Below, in pieces: positions 1 through 7,600 of a stretch of 20,773 nucleotides of DNA. The stretch's first letter is position 1. Every line of letters begins with the position of its first letter. Source of the stretch: Bacteroidales bacterium UBA3696 (lineage in GTDB: Bacteria > Bacteroidota > Bacteroidia > Bacteroidales > Paludibacteraceae); NCBI GenBank assembly GCA_002372135.1, contig DFIN01000027.1, positions 18,497-39,269 of the forward strand, read 5' to 3'. The notes below the pieces were generated by a model. That model ran no database searches. It had not been told where the DNA came from and was given only the letters and a program-made list of their open reading frames with translations. Position numbers and translations under genes: made by a program.

Positions 1-1
1 G

Positions 2-553
2 GCTGACGATGCGTTCAACTATGGCGCTATCGGAGTGGTTATCGGTCACGAGATGACCCACGGATTTGACGACCAAGGCAGCCAATTTGACCTTACGGGT
101 AATCTGCACAACTGGTGGACGGCCGACGATAAGACACGTTTTGAGGCACGTACTAAAGTGATGAAAGACTACTTTGACCATATTGAGGTGGCTCCCGGAG
201 TCTATGGCAACGGCGGATTCACACTCGGCGAGAACATAGCCGACCACGGTGGATTGCAGGTGGCATACCAGGCTCTGTGCAACACAATGAAAAAACAAGG
301 CAAAGACCCCTTGCAATCAGACGGCAATACCTATACACCCGCTCAACGTTTCTTCCTCGCATACGCCAATGTATGGGCTGCCAATATACGCCCCGAAGAA
401 ATCCTTCGCCGCACCAAAACAGACCCTCACTCGCTCGGGCGTTGGCGTGTTAATGGCGCTCTTCCGCATATCAACGCTTGGTATGAGGCATGGAACGTAA
501 CCGAACAAAGTCCTCTTTACGTCAAACCCGAAGAGCGAGTAAGCATCTGGTAA
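2..553 (+). CDS. M13 family zinc metallopeptidase (PepO/neprilysin type), C-terminal part; 5' end outside window
   Basis: The reading frame is open from the left edge, so only the last 183 residues or so are present. It carries the M13 zinc site: HEMTH (bases 47-61) in the context VIGHEMTHGFDD, and the third-ligand motif GENIAD about 60 residues downstream, where the Glu completes zinc binding. The chain ends in a Trp, as M13 enzymes usually do. Family members are large (about 650-700 residues) oligopeptidases, exported to the periplasm or anchored in the envelope in Bacteroidales. The signal peptide and N-terminal lobe cannot be judged here. The next gene starts 10 bases after the stop, so the two are probably co-transcribed. 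The family assignment is firm; the substrate is unknown. Confidence 0.93.
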   Translation, partial: ADDAFNYGAIGVVIGHEMTHGFDDQGSQFDLTGNLHNWWTADDKTRFEARTKVMKDYFDHIEVAPGVYGNGGFTLGENIADHGGLQVAYQALCNTMKKQGKDPLQSDGNTYTPAQRFFLAYANVWAANIRPEEILRRTKTDPHSLGRWRVNGALPHINAWYEAWNVTEQSPLYVKPEERVSIW

Positions 554-563
554 TTGCGCAACC

Positions 564-1475
564 ATGAAACATATCCGTGAAATAAAAGTGGCGGTGCTGG
601 CTTTGGTATGCGGTTTCCTGCTCTATTTCGGCATGTATTTCCTGCGAGGAGTGAATATCTTTTCACCAACGCGGACGTATGTAGGCGTTTTTGAACGTGT
701 AGAAGGGCTGACCGAACAAGCCCCTGTCTATGTTCGAGGCTATCACGTAGGGCAAGTTGATGCTATCGACTACGACTTTGCACGCAAAGATGCCTTCCGC
801 GTTATCGTGTCAATGGATAAGCATATCGTAGTGCCGAAGGGGGCTGAAATGGTGTTGGTGGCTGACGGCTTGTTAGGTGGTAAAGCCATTGAGGTCGTCA
901 TTCCAGTAGAGGAGGGCGGCAATTACTCAACACTCGCATCAGACACCTTGCCTACGCGCATCGAACCCGGGTTGGTAGAGTCGCTGCAAGCCGGTCTGTT
1001 GGTGCATTTGGATAGCCTTCTGCTACAAGCAGACAGTCTTGTGGCGCTGGTAGAGCAACAATTGGAAGGCGACCATATCCGTCAAGCGCTTCATCATGTG
1101 GACCAAATGACGGTAGACTTGACCGTCAGCGCGAGCGATCTACGCCAACTGACCCACAACCGCTTACCGAAGGTGGTGGATAGTGCAGCTGTAACCATTA
1201 ACCACGCCAATGCCGTGTTGGCAAATGTGCGGCAGGCTGACATTGCGGGAGTGGTAGAGAAAGCCGATACTACCATCAGCCAACTCAACCGTGCCATGCA
1301 GTCCAAGCAAAGCACCTTGGGACTGCTCCTCAATGACCCGTCGTTGTATGCGCATATCGACTCAACCGTCGTGAGCGTCGATAGCCTCGTTACCGACTTG
1401 AAGGCAAACCCCAAACGATACGTGCACTTCTCCTTGTTTGGTGGAAAAGACAAATCCGAGAAGCGGAGTAAATAG
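564..1475 (+). CDS. MCE (MlaD-like) domain protein, probable lipid-transport component
   Basis: The 303-residue protein has an N-terminal membrane anchor (about residues 8-28), then one MCE domain (about 37-115) with the typical pattern EGLTEQAPVYVRGYHVGQV and, near its end, GLLGGKAIEV. After the domain come long hydrophilic helical stretches (about 135-270) likely to form the coiled, tube-like extension of such proteins. MlaD-type proteins are anchored in the inner membrane and carry phospholipids between inner membrane and envelope, working with an MlaE permease and MlaF ATPase. Neither partner is in this window. The gene follows the M13 peptidase by 10 bases and is followed by a hairpin terminator. 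The MCE call is strong; the exact lipid and direction of transport are not determinable. Confidence 0.9.
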   Translation: MKHIREIKVAVLALVCGFLLYFGMYFLRGVNIFSPTRTYVGVFERVEGLTEQAPVYVRGYHVGQVDAIDYDFARKDAFRVIVSMDKHIVVPKGAEMVLVADGLLGGKAIEVVIPVEEGGNYSTLASDTLPTRIEPGLVESLQAGLLVHLDSLLLQADSLVALVEQQLEGDHIRQALHHVDQMTVDLTVSASDLRQLTHNRLPKVVDSAAVTINHANAVLANVRQADIAGVVEKADTTISQLNRAMQSKQSTLGLLLNDPSLYAHIDSTVVSVDSLVTDLKANPKRYVHFSLFGGKDKSEKRSK

Positions 1476-1510
1476 ATTTTGTCTAAATCTTGCTCCACAG
1501 ATTTTCTAAA

Positions 1511-1538
1511 CGAAAAGCCCTATTTTTAGGGCTTTTCG
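1511..1538 (+). terminator. Rho-independent-type hairpin after the MCE gene
   Basis: A 12-bp perfect inverted repeat (1511-1522 and 1527-1538) closes on a TTTT loop. The core GCCCTA/TAGGGC is flanked by AAAA on the left and TTTT on the right, the usual bidirectional terminator layout. It lies 36 bases after the MCE stop codon and separates that operon from dnaA. Confidence 0.8.
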
Positions 1539-1712
1539 CATAAAATGAAAAACTAAAATAAGATGTGGAACAAAGTAGGACTACCCGATATGAAAATCAA
1601 ATACTTATGTGTTTATAAGTCTTGTAAAGTACAGTGTTTCAGATTTATATATGTAAGTTGTTGAAAATGTAAAAGGTAGTTTTTTGATAGGACGAAGGTT
1701 GGTAGAACCTCG
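1539..1712. other. AT-rich non-coding stretch upstream of dnaA
   Basis: No convincing gene is visible between the terminator and the dnaA promoter. It is rich in A/T and includes a 6-bp inverted repeat, ACTTAT at 1603-1608 and ATAAGT at 1615-1620. I found no match to the TTATNCACA DnaA box on either strand, so I do not call an origin. Confidence 0.5.
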
Positions 1713-1744
1713 TTTGGTCAGGTCGGCCGAATCGTATACTTTTG
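1713..1744 (+). promoter_or_regulatory. Bacteroidota-type promoter for dnaA
   Basis: TTTG at 1713-1716 (-33 element) and TACTTTTG at 1737-1744, an exact TAnnTTTG (-7 element), are separated by 20 bases. This is the spacing known for the primary sigma factor of Bacteroides. Transcription would begin near 1750, giving a short leader of about 25 bases before the dnaA start at 1776. Confidence 0.7.
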
Positions 1745-1775
1745 CACCCGCTTTTGAGAAAACAAGCGTTTTTTT

Positions 1776-3140
1776 ATGTCCTTACAAGACCCGCATATCC
1801 TTTGGCAACAGTGCAGCGACATATTGCGTGACAATATGTCTCCTACGGCGTATCAGACGTGGTTCGCGCCTTTGGAAGTGGTGGATTATCGCGATGAAGT
1901 GCTGGTGTTGCGGGTTAAGAGCCAATTTGTGGTGGAATATATAGAGGAGAATTTCATTGATATCCTTAGCCGCACAATTTGGCGTGTATTCGGAGCCAAT
2001 ACGCGTTTGGAGTACAAGGTTCTGATTGATTCCACATCCGGTGCAGGGGCTACCTATCCTTCCGTCAATCGTGCCCAATCGCCTGTTTCAGCAATGGGTC
2101 AGGATGGCTATGCACGCAACTGGGAGACGCAACTCAATAAGCAATATACGCTCGATTCGTTTATTCAAGGTGATAGCAATCGTTTGGCTCGTACTGCCGC
2201 CGTGGCTATTGCCAAAGACCCGGGACGGACATCCTTCAACCCCTTGTTTATTCACGGGGGAAGCGGTGTCGGTAAGACGCACTTGGCCAATGCCATAGGA
2301 AATGAGATAGCGGCTACACGTCCCGATTTGCGTGTGCTCTATGTCAGTGCCAATACCTTCAAGTTGCAATATCAGCAGGCGGCTCAGCAGAACAAGATTC
2401 CGGATTTCTTGCTTTTCTATCAGAATGTAGATGTCCTCATTGTGGACGATATACAATTCTTCTCCGGCTTGAAAGGTACGCAAGATACATTCTTCCATAT
2501 ATTCAACTATTTGCATCAGTCGCGCAAGCAACTCATCTTGACTTCCGATCGCACCCCCTTGCAACTACGCGATGTGGAGGAAAGGTTGCTTACCCGATTT
2601 AAGTGGGGCTTGCCCGTAGAAATAGAGCGTCCCGACTATGACCTGAGACGGAATATCCTATTGGATAAAATGCACCGCGACGGGATGCAACTGAGCGAAG
2701 AAATCATCACTTATATCACTCAAAATGCCTGCCAAAACGTGCGGGATATAGAAGGAGTATTGGCTTCCTTGATGGCATATTCCACGCTATTGAACAGCGA
2801 AATCAACTTGGATCTTGCCAAGCAGGTGGTCAATCGGTTGGTAGAGGTACAGCCCAAAGAAATCATGATGGCGGATATAATGGGAACGGTTTGCGAGCAT
2901 ACCAATATATCGGAGAAGGCTGTGCAAGGGCAATCGCGACAAAAAGATATAGTACGTGCGCGTCAGTTGGTCATCTATTTGGGTAAGAAACTGACCGACT
3001 ACTCGCTGGCAGAGATAGGGGCTGCCGTCAATCGGTCGCACGCCACGGTGATTCATGCCCTCAACACGATGTCCGACCAGATGGAGTATGACCGAGTCTT
3101 AAAACGTGAAGCCGAGTTTCTGGAGAATCAACTCAAATGA
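1776..3140 (+). CDS. dnaA: Chromosomal replication initiator protein DnaA
   Basis: All four DnaA domains are present in 454 residues: an N-terminal helical domain (about 1-85, with ILRDNMSPTAYQTWFAPLE), a short linker, the AAA+ domain (about 120-350) and a C-terminal helix-turn-helix (about 365-454). Walker A is GGSGVGKTH (161-169), Walker B is VLIVDDIQF (220-228), and the box VII arginine is in LLTRFKWGL (about R274). It binds ATP, assembles on DnaA boxes and opens the origin. In the DNA-binding signature the usual R-D-H-(T/S)-T-V reads N-R-S-H-A-T-V (419-425), so Ser421 stands where E. coli has Asp433, a residue that contacts the DnaA box. The stop overlaps the start of the next gene by 4 bases. 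The start at 1776 sits just after a good promoter. Confidence 0.98.
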   Translation: MSLQDPHILWQQCSDILRDNMSPTAYQTWFAPLEVVDYRDEVLVLRVKSQFVVEYIEENFIDILSRTIWRVFGANTRLEYKVLIDSTSGAGATYPSVNRAQSPVSAMGQDGYARNWETQLNKQYTLDSFIQGDSNRLARTAAVAIAKDPGRTSFNPLFIHGGSGVGKTHLANAIGNEIAATRPDLRVLYVSANTFKLQYQQAAQQNKIPDFLLFYQNVDVLIVDDIQFFSGLKGTQDTFFHIFNYLHQSRKQLILTSDRTPLQLRDVEERLLTRFKWGLPVEIERPDYDLRRNILLDKMHRDGMQLSEEIITYITQNACQNVRDIEGVLASLMAYSTLLNSEINLDLAKQVVNRLVEVQPKEIMMADIMGTVCEHTNISEKAVQGQSRQKDIVRARQLVIYLGKKLTDYSLAEIGAAVNRSHATVIHALNTMSDQMEYDRVLKREAEFLENQLK

Positions 3141-3940
3141 CAGATTTGAATCAATATACCCATCGTTATTCACTCACGGCTGCGGATATGGATACGCGCT
3201 ATCGTATGACTCCCAACGCCGTGTTGCTGTATTATCAGGATTGTTGGGCGCGCTATATGGCATGCCTACACATGGCAGCCTTTGATATCGTCAAAGTGAA
3301 TCGTTTATGGGTTATAACGGAATTCAATGCGTGGTTTGAACAGCCGACGGCTTTATGGTCGGACGATATAGATGTGACGGTTTGGAATAGCGAAGTAGGT
3401 ACGCTGCGGCTCTACGCAGACTTTCGTGTTCGCCGTTCGGACGGTGTGGAAGCAGCGCATGGATATGGTTGTTGGACGTTGTTGGATACGGAGGCACATC
3501 GTTTGGCACCGCTCACACCGTTTCACCCCCAATTGCCTATCTTGCCCGAAATGACCTGCGAAACGCACAAGAAAAGGCGTTTCCCTACCGAAGGTACTTT
3601 GTTGCAGCAGTTTGAACACCGCGTGAATCCCATTAACCTTGACTTCAACGGGCATGTGAACAATCGCACCTATCTGAGCATTGCTACGCAGTCGGCCAAC
3701 GAGCAATTCATGGACACGCATGCTATTCAGTGCCTGACGATTCACTGGCTCAGGGAGACATTTCTGGGCGATACGTTGCAATGTCGTTTGCAACTCTTAC
3801 CCAATGAATCAGATAAACCCGCCTATCGGTACTTGCATACCATTAGTCGAAACGAAATGGAAACGGCAGCACAAGTCTATTCCGAATGGGAACCGCGTAC
3901 TGCTCCAATAGATGTTTGCGAACATGCAAAAAGGGAATGA
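3137..3940 (+). CDS. Acyl-ACP thioesterase (FatA/FatB-like, double hot-dog fold)
   Basis: The 267-residue protein has the length and pattern of bacterial acyl-acyl-carrier-protein thioesterases, which hydrolyse fatty acyl-ACP to free fatty acid in the cytosol. The second hot-dog unit carries the active-site motif DFNGHVNNRTYL (about 169-180); Asp169, Asn171 and His173 match the D-x-N-x-H-V-N-N signature. The first unit carries LYYQDCWARY and RLWVITEFNAWFEQP. The ATG overlaps the dnaA stop (ATGA), which implies translational coupling with dnaA. The following gene makes phospholipid, so this looks like a small membrane-lipid module riding on the dnaA transcript. Chain-length preference cannot be read from the sequence. 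Confidence 0.92.
   Translation: MTDLNQYTHRYSLTAADMDTRYRMTPNAVLLYYQDCWARYMACLHMAAFDIVKVNRLWVITEFNAWFEQPTALWSDDIDVTVWNSEVGTLRLYADFRVRRSDGVEAAHGYGCWTLLDTEAHRLAPLTPFHPQLPILPEMTCETHKKRRFPTEGTLLQQFEHRVNPINLDFNGHVNNRTYLSIATQSANEQFMDTHAIQCLTIHWLRETFLGDTLQCRLQLLPNESDKPAYRYLHTISRNEMETAAQVYSEWEPRTAPIDVCEHAKRE
3932..3936 (+). promoter_or_regulatory. Shine-Dalgarno-like AGGGA that decides the downstream start
   Basis: AGGGA lies 8 bases before the ATG at 3945. Alternative in-frame ATGs at 3912 and 3924 lie inside the thioesterase gene and lack such a site. This favours 3945 as the start of the phosphatidyltransferase gene, leaving a 4-base gap after the thioesterase stop. Confidence 0.45.
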
Positions 3941-3944
3941 ACAA

Positions 3945-4646
3945 ATGGAGATAAAGCAATCAACCCGTATTCAGACTTCCCTGCTCAACGGATTGGAGAA
4001 GAAAGCATTGGTGTGGATGGCATCACGGATGCCTCGGTGGATCACGAGCGATATGCTTACGTGGTTGGGCTTGTTTGGCGCGTTTCTTTGTGGCTTTGGT
4101 TTTTTCCTAACTCATTACGGCATTTATTGGCTTTGGTTGTCATGTGGCGGTTTGCTCTTGAACTGGTTTGGCGATTCGTTGGACGGCACCTTGGCGCGTG
4201 TGCGTCAGCAGCAGCGTCCGCTCTACGGTTACTACTTGGATCATAATATCGACACGGTAACCGAAGCGTTTATGTTCATCGGTGCCGGTCTGTCACCGCT
4301 GATGAATATGGGAGTTGCAGCCTTGTGCTATGCTGCCTATCTCGCGCTGACGGTCTATGTCAGTATCAATGCGCACCTGAAAAGTGAATTCAAACTGACT
4401 TATAGCAAATTAGGTCCTACAGAATTTCGCCTCGTAATCATCATTGCCAATATCTTGCTGATGTATATTCCTGCTTTGACGACCTTTCAAGGTTCATTTG
4501 ATTGGTTTGGGAAGACGATCTACTATGGTACAATGGACGCGATAGGAATAGGTATTCTTGGTATTCTGACCCTTTTCTATTTCGTCAGTTTCTTTAAGGA
4601 TCTGCATTGGTTTGCCAAGAAGGATCCGCTTATCAAAAGCAAGTAG
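3945..4646 (+). CDS. CDP-alcohol phosphatidyltransferase family membrane protein
   Basis: A 233-residue polytopic inner-membrane protein with about five or six hydrophobic segments. It contains the CDP-alcohol phosphotransferase signature: D77-x2-D80-G81-x2-A84-R85, then G95-x3-D99-x3-D103. There are nine residues between the Arg and the Gly, where eight is the commonest spacing. The four Asp residues bind the two metal ions and CDP-lipid in this family, which makes phosphatidylglycerol-phosphate, phosphatidylserine, phosphatidylinositol and similar lipids. The alcohol acceptor cannot be told from the sequence. I chose the ATG at 3945 over 3912 because an AGGGA precedes it and the 3912 start would overlap the upstream gene by 29 bases. 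The next gene converges from the other strand 28 bases downstream, with no obvious hairpin between. Confidence 0.9.
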   Translation: MEIKQSTRIQTSLLNGLEKKALVWMASRMPRWITSDMLTWLGLFGAFLCGFGFFLTHYGIYWLWLSCGGLLLNWFGDSLDGTLARVRQQQRPLYGYYLDHNIDTVTEAFMFIGAGLSPLMNMGVAALCYAAYLALTVYVSINAHLKSEFKLTYSKLGPTEFRLVIIIANILLMYIPALTTFQGSFDWFGKTIYYGTMDAIGIGILGILTLFYFVSFFKDLHWFAKKDPLIKSK

Positions 4647-4674
4647 GCAATTCGCCCAATAGCCAATAAGAGAA

Positions 4675-7600
4675 TTAGAATGGATATCCGATTCCGAAGT
4701 TGATTCGTAAGGCATCTAATACGGAAGGTATATTGTAGTAGGTGCTGATGGGTTGCGTGGTATCTATTCTCCCCTCTTTGTCGTATTTGAAGGTCTGATA
4801 TGGCGAGTGAATGCCCACCCCTAAGTCAAGGCGAATGACGAGTCCGTCCATATCTAATCGCAAGCCTGCCCCCGTGCCTAACGCAATCTGTCTTGCCCAT
4901 TCGGGATTGCCATACAGACCGTCATAGAGCGTTTCCGGTATCTCCAAACGCGTGAGGTAGTCTTCATAGCCGGCTGCTTTGAATAGGTCAACCGTAGAGT
5001 ACCAGTTCCATACGTTTCCGGCATCCACAAAGGCTGCTCCATAGAGTTTCCAGACGATGGGGAAACGCAGTTCCACGTTGGCTTCTAACTTGACATCACC
5101 GGCATGGAAGAAGTTCTGGTTGTATTTGGCAGAGTAGAAATTACCCGGTCCGTAGGCGTATGGTGAGGCGCTTCGCATGCTGTTCGGTCCGCCCGCGTAG
5201 AACCCCTCGGAGAGGGGGGCAAACAGCGAGTTGCCCAACGGGATGTTAGCACCGGCGTATAGGCGTGTGGCAATGGATATTTTGTCGGTCAGGTTGTATT
5301 TATTCCTCAACTCGGCGGTCAGGCGAACGAATTGGTTGAAGGTGAGCGATCCGAGGGGCTTATCTTTCTCGTTCCACGAGTGCCCGAATGCACAGTAGAT
5401 AGCGTTAATGATATTTCCGGATTCTTTGAACCCGAGATCCAGCATCGTGTTAACGGGTCGCTTGGAGCGGTAGTCGTTATAGGTAAAATTGTAGCCGATA
5501 GCGGGAACAAACTCGTCGCCGGCAATCACTTTGATGAGTTGCGGATACTCGGATGCTTTGTCCAACAGACTATCTGTCTCCGCTTTCATAGTTACAACGG
5601 ACAGAGAGAAGGGTGTAAAAGCATGGGTAATGTAGCGTAAAGAATGGATGAAATAGGTGAACGACCCTGTAACCTTGTGTACGCCATATCCGCCGGCTAT
5701 ATTCTCATATTGATAACCGATCATATAGCGTGTATCGCCGTCCGGCGTAGAATCCCCTCCCCAATGTAGGTAAGGGAATACGAGGGAGGCATTGAGTCCT
5801 AATTTATAGGTATCCGTTTTTTTGGGGTCGCCCGGGTGGCGATTGCGGATAGCGAAATAGTAGGCTCCGTTGCCGTTGAGCGAAAACGACTCGCCGTGTC
5901 CCATTAGGTTCTTGATGGAGGACTTGAGGGTCAAGTCCGGTCCGATGCTGTTGTTGGAGCGATACGCAATGCCGGCATCGCCGGTCAGTGTGTAGGTACG
6001 GTGTAGGCTATCCCCACGAAAAGATTCAAGGTGTCGCCATTCTTTGGTGGCTCTCACGCCGAGACCGGACTTGGTCAGTTCGCCCTCCAAGATGTTGTTA
6101 TAGTCGCGTTGGGAGAACAGACGCAACAGCACATTGCCCTCGCGGGTCAGTTTGTAATCGGCACTTATGTTTCGCAGCAAGCCGTTGGTATTATTCACCT
6201 CCGGATTGTCGGTGATCGAAGAACCGATGGTCAGGCGCAGCTTGTCTTTTAGGAAGGACTTGCTCACGGAGATGTTCATATCGTTGGTTCGCCCGGACGC
6301 ATGACTACTTTGCCCGCTACTGATATCTATATCCACGAACTTACCCATTTTGGAATTTGCCATGGCTGCATTGATGCGGCTGTTGATAATGGACGAGAGG
6401 GCATAGTCATCGCGTTGCGCAGCCACATTGCTTTCGCCCACATACATGCCTGTGGCAAGCAGGGTGGCGGCCAGCCCTTCGCGAGTGTCTTCGTCTAAGG
6501 ATGCCAGTTCGCGTGTGACCGCCTCGTCTTTGGGTGCTTCAAGGAAGAACCCGATGGCATTCAGACCCAGCGAATCCACCATGCCATTGACGCGGACACC
6601 TGTGGTGAAGTCCACACGGCGGGTCTCTTCCCCCTGGGACTCTACGTCCGCTTTTACTTTTTGCGAGGCGGAAACATTCACTTGCGACTGCCCTAACGAA
6701 CCGTTAAAAGCGATATGACTCCCCGAATCCACTCGGAAAGGCATAACAGGATACATACGAGGCGAATAACGAACGACCCCATCATCCACATGTACTGTAC
6801 CGCCTAATTGTATGGGTACGCTGTCTGCCACTGCATACCGTACATTGACCGTCCCGTAGGGCTTGATTTGTGCCAGGTTTTTCTTGTCGATGGGGTAGGT
6901 GATGTCGGTGGAAGGCAGCAGGGTGACATTAACATCGGCCAGTATGCTGTCCAGCGGGCCGGTTACAGTTCCGCGGATATCTGTTGCCAGATCGCCGTAA
7001 ACGGGGATAGGTCCGTCTTTTAGTAATTTAACAGGCGCAAAACTGTCGGCTTCCAGCGCCACATTAAGTCGCATGCTGTCAAGGTCTATGCCACCGGTGA
7101 GAGCAATGAACGTACTATCTACACCATAAATAGGCAGCCCGTTGAGATCGACGTGATTGTGCTCCATGACGATGGGCGTTTGACCAAGACTTAACCCCAC
7201 GTTATAGGGCTTGTATCGGGCTGCTACCCCGAGGGGAAGTACATTGGCGGAGATGTCCACTTTTCGTGGCAGACCGTCTATGGAGGCTTGGGCACGTACC
7301 ACACCGTTCAGATCAAGATCTGTCATCTGAAGCATACTATCTACGATGTCAAGCGGTATGTCGTCGATTCGGATATCCGCCCGTATGGCGTGCGCATATA
7401 GGTCAGAAGGGGAGATAGCCATATCTATCGAACGGTTGCCTAAGTCCAATTCATGGTAGGAAAGGCTGTCCAAAATGAGTTTCCCCTTTCCGTATAGTGC
7501 GGTCTGTTTCCTGTTGAGGTTGAGTTGCAAGGCGGCATCGGTGCATAGACCGTCTATGGTGACTACTCCGTCCGTTAATCGTGTATCGGCGGCGAGGGAA

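Noticed and set aside
1094..1498. 134-codon open frame antisense to the MCE gene
   Set aside because: It is a shadow of a well-supported coding gene, with no family signature or start context of its own.
1539..1775. Chromosomal origin next to dnaA
   Set aside because: The region is AT-rich, but I found no cluster of DnaA boxes; the small inverted repeat at 1603-1620 is not enough.
4647..4674. Terminator between the convergent phosphatidyltransferase and TamB-fusion genes
   Set aside because: Only a weak AATTC/GAATT pairing is present, with no GC stem or T-run.
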